From: Devosia sp. Leaf420
Lineage (GTDB): Bacteria; Pseudomonadota; Alphaproteobacteria; Rhizobiales; Devosiaceae
DNA length: 64,000 nt
Direction of reading: 5' to 3'
Assembly: GCF_001425445.1 (NCBI RefSeq)
Contig: NZ_LMQU01000009.1
Location: 327,817 to 391,816, forward strand
Part shown: in pieces, positions 9,054 through 18,775 of the stretch
Layout: the number at the start of each line of letters is the position of its first letter
Numbering within the stretch: the first letter of the stretch is position 1
The notes under the pieces: generated by a model
The model's input: the letters and a program-made list of their open reading frames with translations, nothing else
Told to the model about the DNA's origin: nothing
Databases searched by the model: none
Made by a program: the position numbers and the translations under genes

Positions 9054-9977
9054 ATGACCAACCGCCCCGCTCACATGGACCCGAAGAATTCCTTCCAGGG
9101 TCTGATCCTGACGCTTCAGAATTTCTGGGCCGAGCAGGGCTGCGTCATTCTGCAACCCTATGACATGCCGATGGGTGCGGGGACGTCGCATACGGGCACG
9201 GTGTTGCGTGCGCTGGGGCCAAAACCTTGGAACGCAGCCTATGCTCAGCCGTCGCGCCGGCCCAAGGACGGACGCTATGGCGAGAACCCCAACCGGCTCC
9301 AGCATTACTACCAGTTCCAGGTGATCCTCAAACCATCGCCGGACAATATCCAGGAGCTCTATCTCCAGTCACTCTATGCCATCGGCATCGACCCGGCAGT
9401 GCATGATCTGCGCTTTGTCGAGGACGATTGGGAAAACCCCACGCTCGGCGCCTGGGGGCTGGGCTGGGAAGTCTGGTGCGACGGCATGGAGGTCAGCCAG
9501 TTCACCTATTTCCAGCAGGTTGCGGGTTTCGAGTGCAATCCGGTCGCGGGCGAATTGACCTATGGGCTGGAGCGGCTGGCCTGCTATCTCCAGAACGTCG
9601 ACTCCATCATGGAGCTCAACTTCAACGGCGGCGTGGGCGATGCGAAGGTGACCTATGCCGACGTGTTTCTGCAAAACGAGCAGGAGCAATCGAAGTACAA
9701 TTTCGAGGCGGCAGACACCGAGATGCTGTTCCGCCACTTTGCCGATGCGGAAAAGGAATGCCGCGCCATTCTCGCCAAGGGCGCTGAAGCAAATCGCCAG
9801 ACCATGGCAATCCCCGCCTATGAGCAGGTGCTGCGCGCCGCGCACAATTTCAACATGCTCGATGCGCGCGGCGTGATCTCGGTCACCGAGCGCCAGAGCT
9901 ATATCCTGCGCATCCGCGAATTGGCCAAATCCTGCGGCGAAGCATGGCTGCAGACAGCGGGCGGCGGCGCGGAGTAA
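9054..9977 (+). CDS. glyQ: Glycine--tRNA ligase alpha subunit
   Basis: Catalytic alpha subunit of the bacterial alpha2beta2 glycyl-tRNA synthetase, which charges tRNA-Gly. The 307 residues match the family throughout: [17 protein letters not shown] at the start, [13 protein letters not shown], the [20 protein letters not shown] segment containing the class II motif 2 loop, and FNFNGGVGD-type residues later. It ends in TAATG, overlapping the start of the next gene by one base. Its partner glyS lies 4.6 kb downstream on the same strand, not adjacent. Confidence 0.98.
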   Translation: MTNRPAHMDPKNSFQGLILTLQNFWAEQGCVILQPYDMPMGAGTSHTGTVLRALGPKPWNAAYAQPSRRPKDGRYGENPNRLQHYYQFQVILKPSPDNIQELYLQSLYAIGIDPAVHDLRFVEDDWENPTLGAWGLGWEVWCDGMEVSQFTYFQQVAGFECNPVAGELTYGLERLACYLQNVDSIMELNFNGGVGDAKVTYADVFLQNEQEQSKYNFEAADTEMLFRHFADAEKECRAILAKGAEANRQTMAIPAYEQVLRAAHNFNMLDARGVISVTERQSYILRIRELAKSCGEAWLQTAGGGAE

Positions 9978-10939
9978 TGGCGGCGGCGTCGGATGGCCTA
10001 GTCACTCCGACGCTCCATCAGCTTGCTCCGATCCTTGATGTTATCGGATTGCCACCAGCGCTGGCCGTGATAAGGATGCCGGGTGGATCGAACGCAGTGT
10101 TCCGCGTCGATCTCACAAACGGTAAGCGCGTCAATATCAAGACCTATGACGACTCGCGCGGCAAGGCGCCAGCGCGCGAGGCTCATGCGGCAAAGCTTTT
10201 GGCGGACGCGGGCGTGGCTGCAACGCGCTATCTGTTGTCTGACGAAAGCTGCACCCAGCTTCCCTATCGTTTTGCGGTGACAAGCTATCTGCCCGGACAA
10301 ACTCTTGAGCAACTCAAATTAGCGGGCGGCATCAGGCTCGATAGTGCCTACCGGGAGATGGGCGCGCTACTAAGACAGGTGCACCGTGTGTCGCGTCCTT
10401 TATATGGGGCGATTGATGACGGCGAGGACACGCGCCGACATCGGATAAATCCAGCCTTCATCACAGCCTTTGCCACCGCGGCGATTGAGCGTTTCCGCGC
10501 GGAAGGTGGGGCGGCCGAATTGGCGGTGCGAATGGAAGTGGCCGTGTCCACGCATCTGGATGCAGCCGATCACAGTCTTGGTCCCGTCTTTGCCCACAAT
10601 GATTTCCAAATTGGCAATGTCCTCGCTGAAGTCAGGAACGGCGCGGCAGTCGTGACGGGGCTGATCGACTTTGGAAATGCGCTCGCGGCCGATGCTATCT
10701 TCGACCTCGCCAAGGCAATTTTCTGTACCGAGCATATGGCGTCGGGCGCAGGCGCTCTATTGCTCGAAGGCTATGGCGTGATCGACCATCCAGAACCGCA
10801 GCGCGCGCTCTGGCTCTATACGCTGCTGCATCGGGTTTCGATGTGGGTCTGGCTGCGCCATATCGGCGCGATTGCGCGCGGTCAGCATGATGCGTTGATC
10901 GATGATCTCGAAGCAATGCTGTCCGAGCGCGGTCTATAA
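9977..10939 (+). CDS. APH-fold phosphotransferase translationally coupled to glyQ
   Basis: A 320-residue kinase-fold protein. HNDFQIGN gives the HxDxxxxN catalytic loop and LIDFGNA the metal-binding DFG, with INIKTYDD-like residues (VNIKTYDD) supplying the lobe-1 lysine. The ATG overlaps the glyQ stop as TAATG, so translation is probably coupled and both share a transcript. It resembles the broad COG3173/choline-kinase group rather than typical homoserine kinase. It is only distantly similar to the other APH-fold gene at 8.1-9.0 kb. The substrate is unknown, and the link to glycyl-tRNA synthesis may be only positional. Confidence 0.75.
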   Translation: MAAASDGLVTPTLHQLAPILDVIGLPPALAVIRMPGGSNAVFRVDLTNGKRVNIKTYDDSRGKAPAREAHAAKLLADAGVAATRYLLSDESCTQLPYRFAVTSYLPGQTLEQLKLAGGIRLDSAYREMGALLRQVHRVSRPLYGAIDDGEDTRRHRINPAFITAFATAAIERFRAEGGAAELAVRMEVAVSTHLDAADHSLGPVFAHNDFQIGNVLAEVRNGAAVVTGLIDFGNALAADAIFDLAKAIFCTEHMASGAGALLLEGYGVIDHPEPQRALWLYTLLHRVSMWVWLRHIGAIARGQHDALIDDLEAMLSERGL

Positions 10940-10965
10940 CAGGTGGTTCTCCGAGCAAAAGCCGA

Positions 10966-11373
10966 TTAAGCCTCCACCGGTGCTTTTACTGCTTCCACCG
11001 TCAGCTTGTGGCGTTTGTCCGCGCGGTCGCGCCAGGTGATGGATTGGCCGGTTTTGAGGCCGATCAATGCGGTGCCGATTGGTGTCATCACTGAAATGCG
11101 GCCCTGGTCGATGTCGGCATCGGCGGGGTAGACGAGAGTGACGGTCTGCTGCTGGCCGGCATTGGTGCTGTAGGTGACGGATGAGCCCATGCGGGCGATG
11201 CTTTCGGGCACCTTGTCGTCGGCGACCACTTTGGCGCGTTCGAGTTCAGCAAGTAGCCGATCGGCAAGGTCGGGCCAGCGGTCGAGGCCGGCTTCGGCGA
11301 GGGCGGTGAGTTTGGCGTAGTCGCTCTTGCCTAAGACGATAGCAGGGGCGAGGTCTTTTCGGATGTCAGTCAT
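10966..11373 (-). CDS. Rnk/GreA-type transcription elongation factor-like protein
   Basis: A 135-residue protein ending in a GreA/GreB C-terminal domain: VTYSTNAGQQQTVTLVYPADAD, then SVMTPIGTALIGLKTGQSI, the 'sp.S.lG.AL.G...Gd.v' signature. The N-terminal part is short and helical, not the long coiled coil of GreA, which fits the 'regulator of nucleoside diphosphate kinase' (Rnk) group that binds RNA polymerase. I start at the ATG at 11373; a longer in-frame start at 11400 adds nine unconvincing residues. It is a single minus-strand gene facing away from lemA. Confidence 0.85.
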   Translation of the reverse strand: MTDIRKDLAPAIVLGKSDYAKLTALAEAGLDRWPDLADRLLAELERAKVVADDKVPESIARMGSSVTYSTNAGQQQTVTLVYPADADIDQGRISVMTPIGTALIGLKTGQSITWRDRADKRHKLTVEAVKAPVEA

Positions 11374-11666
11374 GATAGGTCCCGTCGGCCCGGCGCGCAA
11401 AACTGCGGCGGTTGGAGCCGTTGTGAAAAAATAAAAAGATGCCGGTGGGGCGAAGTGCCGAGCCCTAAGCAGGCTCCGGCGGGCGCATGCCTAGGGTCTC
11501 TATCCTGCGAGGAGGACGATACGGCGATAGGTGTGGCGCATGGTGTTCATGCCCACAAAGCTATGCATTGATGCCTCGAAGTCAAGCCCGGGGCTGTCGC
11601 GCCCCGTTGCATTGGCCAAGCCAAACTGCCAGTGTCCGCTCCGTTGGCTTGAGGGAGTTGAGCGCA

Positions 11667-12221
11667 ATGGAATGGGTCATTCTTGCCCTGGTCGTGGGCG
11701 TCGTCGGTTATGCCATCGTCATATACAATGGCCTTGTCCGAAACCGGCAGATGGTGGCCGAAGGCTGGTCCGGCATCGACGTACAATTGAAGCGCCGCAC
11801 TGATCTCATTCCCAATATGATGGAGACGGTGAAGGGCTATATGGGCCACGAGCGCGAGACGCTGCAGGCCGTGGTCGAAGCGCGCGCCAAGGCAACGAGC
11901 GCAAGCGCGGCCGGCCCGGAGGCCCGCGCCAAAGCGGAAGGCGAATTGTCTTCGGCGCTGGGGCGGCTGATCGCGGTGGCCGAGGCCTATCCCGACCTCA
12001 AGGCGAACACCACTTTCCTCGAATTCCAGACGGCGCTGCAGACGGTGGAAGACGAAATCCAGATGGCGCGGCGCTATTATAATGGCGCAGTGCGCAACCT
12101 GAATATCCAGGTCGAATCCTTCCCCTCCAACCTCGTCGCCAACACTTTCAGATTCGAGAAGGCGCAGTATTTCGAGCTCGACAACGAAGCCGAGCGGCAG
12201 GCGCCGGTGGTAAAGTTCTAA
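11667..12221 (+). CDS. lemA: LemA family membrane protein
   Basis: A 184-residue protein with one N-terminal transmembrane segment (residues ~3-20) followed by a helical LemA domain. Diagnostic stretches are WSGIDVQLKRRTDLIPNM and YYNGAVRNLNIQVESFPSN. LemA proteins are widespread, and their biochemical role is not settled. The gene is followed after 4 bases by a DUF2207 gene, and this pairing is common in bacteria. Translation very likely starts at the ATG at 11667. The 266 bases upstream hold no convincing gene; they contain two GC-rich hairpins of unclear role. Confidence 0.93.
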   Translation: MEWVILALVVGVVGYAIVIYNGLVRNRQMVAEGWSGIDVQLKRRTDLIPNMMETVKGYMGHERETLQAVVEARAKATSASAAGPEARAKAEGELSSALGRLIAVAEAYPDLKANTTFLEFQTALQTVEDEIQMARRYYNGAVRNLNIQVESFPSNLVANTFRFEKAQYFELDNEAERQAPVVKF

Positions 12222-12225
12222 AGAC

Positions 12226-14133
12226 ATGAAGGCACTTGCCGCCTGGGTCACGGCGCTTCTGGCGCTGGTTGTTCTTGCCGTGCCGGCCTTAGGGCGCGAG
12301 GAAATCCGCGCCTTTGCCTCGGACGTGACGCTGCGCACCGATGGATCGGTGCGCGTGATCGAAACCGTTGATGTCAATGCCGAAGGGCTGGACATCCGCC
12401 GCGGCATCTATCGCGATATTCCGACCGTGCTGCAGGGGCCATCGGGCAACAAGATCCGTGTCGGGCTTGAGGTCGAATCGGTGACGCGCGACGGTAATGC
12501 GGAAATGTTCCGCACCGAGCGCATGGGCAATTTCCAGCGCATCTGGATCGGCGACCCGGACCAGTTCATTGATCGCGGCGTGCATCGCTTCGTCATCACC
12601 TACACCATGGACCGGATGGCGCGGCCATTCGAGACCTATGACGAGCTCTATTGGAACGCGACGGGCAATTACTGGAATTTTCCGATCCTGCGCTCGGTCG
12701 CGCGGGTGACGCTGCCTGAGGGCGCCGTCATCGAAAACATGTCGGCTTTTACCGGCGATGTCGGCTCGACGGAAACGGCCGTGACCATCACGCCGACATC
12801 GGACAATCAGGCGACGTTCCGCACCCAGCGCGAATTGGGGCCGGGGGAGGGGATGAGCTTTGCCGTTTCATTCCAAAAGGGCATCATTGCCTTTCCGACC
12901 GGCGTCGATGCCTTGGTGCAGGAAGCGTCCGACCTGCGCGAGGTCTGGCTGCCAGTCGTCGCGGTGCTTCTGCTGCTCCTCTACAATTTTGGCGCCTGGA
13001 TACGCGTTGGCCGCGATCCGCCCAAGGGCACGATCATTCCGCTCTTTCATCCGCCCAAGAATTTCTCGCCGGCCCTAACGCACTATGTCCACAAATGGGG
13101 CTTTGCCAATTCTGGCTGGACGGCGATGACGGCGGCGATCTTTGATCTTGGGGTCAAGGGGCTGGTGACGATCAAGAACACCGACGATGGGCTCACCGTC
13201 CAAGCGACCGGCAAGGCGCCCGATGCGCCGCTGCCGGTTGGGGAGGAAGTGCTCAATCGCTATTTTTCGAGCCAGGGCGAGGTGACTGTCGGCAAATCGA
13301 CGGGCGTCGAACTGGCGCGGCAGCGCAGCGAATTCATGAGCGCCATCCAGCGTGAAAACCAGAAAATCTGGTTCAACCACAATTTCGGTTTTGCAGCGTT
13401 GAGCGTAGTCCTGACCATTCTGATGCTGGTCGGCATGGTGGCGCTCGATGTGCTGGAGCCGGTCTGGTTGATCGTCGCCTTTGTCGGCGGCATTTTTGCC
13501 GCGGTGGTCGGCTCGATCATTTTCAGTGTGATGAAACAGGGGGGCTGGCAGCGTTATCTGACGCTCGCAATTATCGGCATTTTCGGCTTCAACTTCGTCG
13601 CGGGCATGCTCGAGACCTTCTCGGGCGTGACGATCAATTCGGCGGCGCTGGCGGCAGGTTCGATGGTGCTGATCACCGCGATCTTCGCGGTTCTGATGCG
13701 CGCACCGACCGTGCAGGGCCGCAAGGTGATGGACGAGATCGAGGGCTTTAAACTCTATCTCGATACGGCTGAAAAAGAGCGGCTCAACATGACGGCGGAG
13801 CCGCCGATGACGGTGGAGCGGTTTGAAAAAATCCTGCCCTATGCCATCGCGCTTGGCGTTGAAAAACCGTGGTCGGAGCATTTCGAATCCGAGCTGGCGC
13901 GGAATGCCGTCAGCGATGTGTCGAGCACTGGCTACAATCCCTATTGGTATTCGGGCGGCTCGCGCGGTTTTTCGCCGGGCTCGATTTCCAACACCGTCAG
14001 CGCCGCAACGACCGGCATGGCCGCAGCGATGATCGCAGCGCAGCCGGTGCAGGCAAGTTCGTCCGGCTCGAGCGGCGGTGGCGGCGGCTTCTCCGGCGGG
14101 GGTGGTGGCGGCGGTGGAGGCGGGGGCTGGTAG
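12226..14133 (+). CDS. DUF2207 membrane protein with glycine-rich tail
   Basis: A 635-residue envelope protein. It has a signal peptide (residues 1-23, ending PALG), a beta-rich extracytoplasmic DUF2207 domain (~25-225, including RRGIYRDIPT and ELYWNATGNYW), one transmembrane segment (~235-255) and a cytoplasmic part. Two more hydrophobic pairs lie at ~385-425 and ~440-490. The end is a Ser/Gly-rich tail of about 30 residues finishing in a long glycine run and a tryptophan, as is usual for this family. It is coupled to lemA upstream (4-base gap) and to the small gene downstream (TAGTG). Function is unknown. Confidence 0.9.
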   Translation: MKALAAWVTALLALVVLAVPALGREEIRAFASDVTLRTDGSVRVIETVDVNAEGLDIRRGIYRDIPTVLQGPSGNKIRVGLEVESVTRDGNAEMFRTERMGNFQRIWIGDPDQFIDRGVHRFVITYTMDRMARPFETYDELYWNATGNYWNFPILRSVARVTLPEGAVIENMSAFTGDVGSTETAVTITPTSDNQATFRTQRELGPGEGMSFAVSFQKGIIAFPTGVDALVQEASDLREVWLPVVAVLLLLLYNFGAWIRVGRDPPKGTIIPLFHPPKNFSPALTHYVHKWGFANSGWTAMTAAIFDLGVKGLVTIKNTDDGLTVQATGKAPDAPLPVGEEVLNRYFSSQGEVTVGKSTGVELARQRSEFMSAIQRENQKIWFNHNFGFAALSVVLTILMLVGMVALDVLEPVWLIVAFVGGIFAAVVGSIIFSVMKQGGWQRYLTLAIIGIFGFNFVAGMLETFSGVTINSAALAAGSMVLITAIFAVLMRAPTVQGRKVMDEIEGFKLYLDTAEKERLNMTAEPPMTVERFEKILPYAIALGVEKPWSEHFESELARNAVSDVSSTGYNPYWYSGGSRGFSPGSISNTVSAATTGMAAAMIAAQPVQASSSGSSGGGGGFSGGGGGGGGGGGW

Positions 14134-14495
14134 TGGCGGCCTCACCCTATGAGCAGGACGTCATCGCGCCTGTCGCCATTTATCACCGCGTCGAGTTTGG
14201 CGACCCGGACCCCAACCTGCCCGGCCAGTTCGGCTATTTCTACAACTATATCGACTATGACTTTACGCTTGGCGACCGCACCCTTTCGGCGCGGCATTAT
14301 CTCGATGAGCCGCAGCGCGCGCTTTTGCTGGGGACGCCTGTCGAGGACGAGCTGACGTTTCTGGTCCTGCAGTTTTTGCTGATGCGCTACGACACGCTCG
14401 AATGGCTTGGCCGGGATGGCTATGTGAAGGTGCCCAAGCCGGTGATGAACGCGGTGCGGGAGCGGCTCGATCTCCACTTGGCGCGTTCGGGTTAA
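14133..14495 (+). CDS. Conserved hypothetical protein coupled to the DUF2207 gene
   Basis: A 120-residue soluble, acidic protein with no signal peptide or membrane segment. The GTG start overlaps the stop of the DUF2207 gene (TAGTG), implying coupled translation and a shared job with the LemA/DUF2207 pair. I do not recognise the family. Aromatic-rich stretches such as FGYFYNYIDYDFTLGD, and regular charge spacing, argue for a real folded protein. Confidence 0.7.
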   Translation: MAASPYEQDVIAPVAIYHRVEFGDPDPNLPGQFGYFYNYIDYDFTLGDRTLSARHYLDEPQRALLLGTPVEDELTFLVLQFLLMRYDTLEWLGRDGYVKVPKPVMNAVRERLDLHLARSG

Positions 14496-14559
14496 GCGCT
14501 TGGTGGACATTGGCCGATGCACTTGCTAGGCAAACACGCGCTCTTTGACTGGTTAGACC

Positions 14560-16584
14560 ATGCCCGAACTCCTGCTTGAACTCTTCTCCGAGGAAATCCC
14601 CGCCCGCTTCCAGCGTCGCGCTGCCGAGGACCTCAAGAAAGCCGTCACCAATGCCTTGGTCGATGCGGGTCTCGTTTATGAGGGCGCCAAAGCCTTTGCG
14701 ACGCCGCGCCGCCTGGCGCTGACCGTCAATGGCCTGCCGGCGCGCTCGCCGGATACGCGCGAAGAAAAGAAGGGTCCCAAGGTCGGTGCGCCGCAGCCGG
14801 CGATCGACGGGTTCCTGCGCTCGGCGGGGCTCACCTCGCTCGATCAGGCCAAGGTCGAAAGCGATCCGAAAAAGGGCGACTTTTACGTTGCCGTCATTGA
14901 CAAGCCCGGCGCTGACGCCGTGGCGCTGCTCTCCGGTATTTTGCCGAAAATCCTGACCGAATTTCCCTGGGCCAAATCCATGCGCTGGGGCTCGGGCAGC
15001 TTTAACTGGGTCCGTCCGCTTCGCGCCATCACCGCGACGTTTGGCACCGAAAATGACGAACCGACCGTCGTGCCTTTTACGGTTGCTGGCACCGCTGCCG
15101 CGCAAACGACTTTTGGCCACCGCTTCCTCGCGCCCGACGCGATCCGGGTGCGGCGGTTCGACGACTATGTGACCGCGCTTGAGCGCGCCAAGGTTGTTCT
15201 CGATATCGATCGCCGCAAGGACATCATCCGGGGCGAGGCCGATCACCTGGCTTTTGCACAGGGCCTGACCGTCATTCACGACGAGGGTCTTCTCGAAGAA
15301 GTCGCGGGTCTCGTCGAGTGGCCCAATGTGATGATGGGGTCGTTCGATCCAGACTTCCTCAAACTGCCCGAGGAAGTGATCATCGCGACGATCCGCGCCA
15401 ACCAGAAATGCTTCTGCCTGCGCGATGCGACTGGCAAGCTGGCGCCCAATTTCATCATCACGGCAAACACGATCCCGGCGGATGGCGGCGCCGTTGTTAT
15501 CGCCGGCAATGAGCGCGTCATTCGCGCGCGCCTTTCGGATGCGGCATTCTTCTATCAGGGTGATCTCGCTATTCCGCTCGAGCATGGTCTGCCCAAGCTC
15601 GAAGACATGGTGTTCCACGCCAAGCTCGGCACGCAGTTCGCCATGGTCGAGCGGCTGGTAAAGCTGGCGGCCGAAATCGCGCCGCAGGTTGGCGCCGATG
15701 TCGAAAAGACCAAGCGTGCGGCGATGCTGGCGAAGGCCGATCTCGTCACCGGCATGGTCGGCGAATTCCCCGAATTGCAGGGCCTGATGGGCCGCTATTA
15801 TGCGACGGCGCAGGGCGAGCCGGCTGAAATCGCCAATGCGCTCGAAATGCACTACAAGCCCGTCGGGCCTTCGGACCGGGTGCCCACGGAGCCGGTTTCG
15901 ATTGCCGTGGCACTGGCCGACAAGCTCAATGTGCTCTCGGGCTTCTGGTCGATCGACGAAAAGCCGACCGGCTCGCGAGATCCCTTCGCGCTGCGCCGTG
16001 CGGCGCTTGGCGTGATCCGCATCATCACCGAAAATGGTCTGAAATTCCCGCTCAAGGTCGATGCCGATCTCTTGGCGTTCTTCCACGATCGCCTAAAGGT
16101 GTCGCTGCGCGATGCTGGGGCGCGGCATGATCTCGTCGATGCCGTCATTTCGGGCGACAGCAACGACATTCTCCAGATCACGCAGCGTGCCGAAGCGCTG
16201 TCGACCTTGCTGTCGAGCGACGATGGCAAGAACCTCCTCGCCGGCTATCGCCGCGCCGCCAATATCCTGGCGGCCGAAGAGAAAAAGGACGGCAAGGCCT
16301 TCGCTGGTGCAGTCGATCAGGCGGCGTTGAAACTGCCGGAAGAAGAGGCGCTGGCCTTTGCGGTGGATGCGGTCCACGCGGCGGTCACGAACCATGTGGC
16401 CAAGGACGACTACAAGGGCGCGATGGCGGAGCTTGCGACGCTCCGAGCGCCTGTCGATGCGTTCTTTACGGCGGTTTTGGTCAACGATGCCGACCAGGCT
16501 GTGCGTGCCAATCGCCTCAATCTCCTCGCGCGGCTGCGCGACACTATGCATCTCGTGGCCGATTTCGGCAAAGTCGCCGGCTAA
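14560..16584 (+). CDS. glyS: Glycine--tRNA ligase beta subunit
   Basis: Beta subunit of tetrameric glycyl-tRNA synthetase, needed for tRNA binding. The 674 residues begin with the typical [18 protein letters not shown] and contain [43 protein letters not shown] and the HD-like [17 protein letters not shown] segment. The C-terminal anticodon-binding domain carries [14 protein letters not shown]. The gene is followed by a strong hairpin terminator. It is separated from glyQ by six genes on mixed strands, so the two subunits must be transcribed separately. Confidence 0.98.
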   Translation: MPELLLELFSEEIPARFQRRAAEDLKKAVTNALVDAGLVYEGAKAFATPRRLALTVNGLPARSPDTREEKKGPKVGAPQPAIDGFLRSAGLTSLDQAKVESDPKKGDFYVAVIDKPGADAVALLSGILPKILTEFPWAKSMRWGSGSFNWVRPLRAITATFGTENDEPTVVPFTVAGTAAAQTTFGHRFLAPDAIRVRRFDDYVTALERAKVVLDIDRRKDIIRGEADHLAFAQGLTVIHDEGLLEEVAGLVEWPNVMMGSFDPDFLKLPEEVIIATIRANQKCFCLRDATGKLAPNFIITANTIPADGGAVVIAGNERVIRARLSDAAFFYQGDLAIPLEHGLPKLEDMVFHAKLGTQFAMVERLVKLAAEIAPQVGADVEKTKRAAMLAKADLVTGMVGEFPELQGLMGRYYATAQGEPAEIANALEMHYKPVGPSDRVPTEPVSIAVALADKLNVLSGFWSIDEKPTGSRDPFALRRAALGVIRIITENGLKFPLKVDADLLAFFHDRLKVSLRDAGARHDLVDAVISGDSNDILQITQRAEALSTLLSSDDGKNLLAGYRRAANILAAEEKKDGKAFAGAVDQAALKLPEEEALAFAVDAVHAAVTNHVAKDDYKGAMAELATLRAPVDAFFTAVLVNDADQAVRANRLNLLARLRDTMHLVADFGKVAG

Positions 16585-16588
16585 ATGC

Positions 16589-16613
16589 AACCGCGCCCTG
16601 GTGGCGCGGTTTT
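16589..16613 (+). terminator. Rho-independent terminator of glyS
   Basis: An inverted repeat CCGCGCC-CTGGT-GGCGCGG followed by TTTT begins five bases after the glyS stop codon. Stem of seven GC-rich pairs, extended by AA/TT. This is a textbook intrinsic terminator. Confidence 0.88.
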
Positions 16614-16642
16614 GCTTTCGCATCAACGGATTGAGGACCGCC

Positions 16643-17641
16643 ATGAGTGTTGGCCTGCTTGCTTTGCTCGATGACGTCGCCGGGCTCGTCAAGGTCGCTG
16701 CTGCCTCGCTCGACGATGTCGCGGGGCAGGCGGCCAAGGCGGGTGCCAAGGCGGCGGGGGCGGTGATCGACGACGCGGCGGTGACCCCCAACTATGTGCA
16801 GGGTTTTACGGCTGACCGCGAATTGCCGATTGTCGGCAAGATCGCCTGGGGCTCGATCAAGAACAAGCTGCTGTTCCTTTTGCCAGCGGCGCTACTGCTG
16901 AGCTTTTTCGCGCCATGGCTGATTACGCCGCTGCTGATGATTGGCGGCGCCTACCTTTGCTACGAAGGCGCCGAGAAGGTCTTTCATATGTTCGCGCCGC
17001 ATCAGGCGGAGCATCATGAAGCAGGCTTGGAGCCCGCAGCGATCGACCCGCAGACGCTCGAGGATCAAAAAGTCGGCGGCGCGATCAAGACCGATTTCAT
17101 TCTCTCGGCCGAGATCATGACGATCATCCTCGCCGCGATCGAAGTGGGTGATTTCTGGACCCGGGCGGCTGTGCTCGCTGTGGCCGGGATCGGCATCACC
17201 GTGGTCGTCTATGGCGCCGTGGCGCTGATCGTGAAGGCCGACGATTTCGGGCTGTTCATGGCCAAGAATGGCAAGACCGGCGCGGGTCGCGGGTTCGGCC
17301 GGGGGCTTGTCGTCGGCATGCCCTATTTCATGCAGGCGCTCAGCATCATCGGGACGGCGGCCATGACCTGGGTCGGTGGCTCGATCGTCGCGCATGGGCT
17401 TTATGAGTTTGGGCTCGATTGGCCCGAGCATGTGATCGAAGCCGCAGCGCATTGGGCCGAGCACATCTTCCCGTCGATCGCTGCGGTAGCAGGGTGGTTC
17501 GCGACGGCGTTTGTGGACTTTTTCTTTGGACTAGCCCTTGGGGCGTTGCTGATCCCAGTCGCAGGCTATGTGATTGCGCCGGCTTGGAAGGCGATTAAGC
17601 GGATGCTGCCGAAGCGGGCCTCAACTGGCGCCCAGCTGTAG
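16643..17641 (+). CDS. DUF808 (YedI-like) inner-membrane protein
   Basis: A 332-residue integral membrane protein. The family signature is at the N-terminus: LLALLDDVAGLVKVAAASLDD, then residues with ADRELPIVGKIAWGSIKNK. Around seven hydrophobic spans follow. A motif GAIKTDFILSAEIMTIIL, well conserved in this family, sits near the centre. The role of DUF808/YedI proteins is not known to me. The ATG at 16643 follows GGATTGAGGACC. It lies between the glyS terminator and a palindromic intergenic repeat, so it is probably transcribed alone. Confidence 0.88.
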   Translation: MSVGLLALLDDVAGLVKVAAASLDDVAGQAAKAGAKAAGAVIDDAAVTPNYVQGFTADRELPIVGKIAWGSIKNKLLFLLPAALLLSFFAPWLITPLLMIGGAYLCYEGAEKVFHMFAPHQAEHHEAGLEPAAIDPQTLEDQKVGGAIKTDFILSAEIMTIILAAIEVGDFWTRAAVLAVAGIGITVVVYGAVALIVKADDFGLFMAKNGKTGAGRGFGRGLVVGMPYFMQALSIIGTAAMTWVGGSIVAHGLYEFGLDWPEHVIEAAAHWAEHIFPSIAAVAGWFATAFVDFFFGLALGALLIPVAGYVIAPAWKAIKRMLPKRASTGAQL

Positions 17642-17642
17642 T

Positions 17643-17764
17643 AGCCCTCATCCTGAGGTGCTCGCCAAGGGCGAGCCTCGAAGGGCGGGGGCGTGCCAAG
17701 ATGTGGCATTGCCACGCCCTCGTGGTTCGAGGCTACGCTACGCTTCGCACCTCACCATGAGGAC
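17643..17764. repeat. Intergenic palindromic element, family C
   Basis: A roughly 120-base element with terminal inverted repeats: CCCTCATCCTGAGGTGC at the left and GCACCTCACCATGAGGAC at the right. Inside are shorter hairpins, including CTCGCC-AAG-GGCGAG. It fills the gap between two convergent genes (DUF808 and rnhA). Elements of this sort with 'CCTCATCCTGAGG' ends are frequent between genes in Rhizobiales-type genomes. It may act as a bidirectional transcription barrier. Confidence 0.75.
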
Positions 17765-17781
17765 TACTGAGAAAGAACACC

Positions 17782-18255
17782 TCAAAACGGTGGCGCGAAA
17801 CCCTCCGGGGCCTTTTTGCCCTTGAAAGGCGCCATGCCTTCGCGGGCGAGTTCGTCGGCGCGTTCGTTGAGTTCGTCGCCGGCGTGGCCTTTGACCCAGT
17901 GCCAGGAGATCTGGTGGCGCTTGGTGGCTTCGTCGAGCGCTTGCCAGAGTTCGACGTTTTTCACCGGCTTCTTGTCGGCGGTTTTCCAGCCGTTTTTCTT
18001 CCAGCCGTGGATCCAGCCCTGAACGCCGTTTTTGACATATTGGCTATCGGTGTGGAGGTCGATGGCGCAGGGGCGCGTCAAGGCATTCAGTGCTTCGATG
18101 GCGGCGGTGAGCTCCATCTTGTTGTTGGTGGTGTGCGCTTCGCCGCCCTTCAGCTCCTTGCGGTGTTGGCCGAATTGCAGGATGGCGCCCCAGCCGCCGG
18201 GGCCGGGATTACCCGAGCAGGCGCCGTCGGTATGGATGATGACAGGTTCAGCCAA
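17782..18255 (-). CDS. rnhA: Ribonuclease HI
   Basis: Endonuclease that cuts RNA in RNA-DNA hybrids (primer and R-loop removal). The 157-residue protein has every catalytic residue, at the same numbers as the E. coli enzyme: D10 ([16 protein letters not shown]), E48 (KMELTAA), D70 (TDSQYVKNG), H124 and D134 (ERADELA). It is the last gene of a minus-strand operon ispH-GNAT-rnhA, overlapping the GNAT gene by 8 bases. Confidence 0.97.
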   Translation of the reverse strand: MAEPVIIHTDGACSGNPGPGGWGAILQFGQHRKELKGGEAHTTNNKMELTAAIEALNALTRPCAIDLHTDSQYVKNGVQGWIHGWKKNGWKTADKKPVKNVELWQALDEATKRHQISWHWVKGHAGDELNERADELAREGMAPFKGKKAPEGFAPPF

Positions 18256-18775
18256 TGCTTGGTCGCCTCAGGATATGGAATTGGCAGGTCAATCCGCCGG
18301 GCTCGACCTCAACGTGTGTCGGCTCCATGCCGATCTTGCGGAGGACGGCAAGGGAGGGTTCGTTGCGCGTATCAGCAAAGCCGATGAAATGCGTGCCGGT
18401 CGTTTCGCGAAAATACCAATCGCGGAGGCCGGCGGCCGCTTCCTTGGCAAAACCCTGGCCGTGGTGCTCTTCGAAAAGCGCATAGCCGATTTCGGGCTCG
18501 CCAGTGGGGCCATAGATGCCGAAGCCGGCGCGGCCGATAAAGGCGCCATCGCTTTTGCGGGTGAGGCGCAGCTTGCCCAATTGGCGGGTTTCAAAGAGAT
18601 CGATCCAACCGCGCAGCGCAGCCTCGGCCTTTTCGCGTGGCCAGGGCTCGCCGCTTGCCGAGAGATAGCGAGCGACATTGGGCGTGCCATGGAGCGCCAC
18701 AAGATCATCGAGTTGATCGAGCCGCCAGCCGGACAGCACCAGCCTTTCGGTCTCGAACAGGGCTAGGTCTTTCAT
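18248..18775 (-). CDS. GNAT family N-acetyltransferase (RimJ/RimL-like)
   Basis: A 175-residue acyltransferase of the GNAT fold, resembling the RimJ/RimL subgroup that acetylates protein N-termini and small amines. It begins with the group's typical [40 protein letters not shown] contains the acetyl-CoA binding loop (Q/RxxGxG/A), and [13 protein letters not shown] is the late motif. The start codon overlaps the ispH stop (ATGA). In many related genomes the gene between ispH and rnhA is homoserine kinase thrB; here it is this acetyltransferase. Confidence 0.87.
   Translation of the reverse strand: MKDLALFETERLVLSGWRLDQLDDLVALHGTPNVARYLSASGEPWPREKAEAALRGWIDLFETRQLGKLRLTRKSDGAFIGRAGFGIYGPTGEPEIGYALFEEHHGQGFAKEAAAGLRDWYFRETTGTHFIGFADTRNEPSLAVLRKIGMEPTHVEVEPGGLTCQFHILRRPSIG

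Noticed and set aside
8145-10939. Two APH-fold genes considered as aminoglycoside resistance or thrB
   Set aside because: Only generic catalytic motifs are present; neither matches homoserine kinase or named resistance enzymes well enough.
11401-11666. Short frames in the gap between the Rnk-like gene and lemA
   Set aside because: No ribosome site or protein-like composition. Hairpins such as CGGGGC-TGTCGC-GCCCCG are present but have no T-run and no clear role.
14263-16086. 607-residue minus-strand frame opposite glyS
   Set aside because: Antisense shadow produced by GC-rich codon bias; glyS is certain. The same reasoning removes the long frames opposite the TPR gene, DUF2207, emrA and the polyprenyl synthase.
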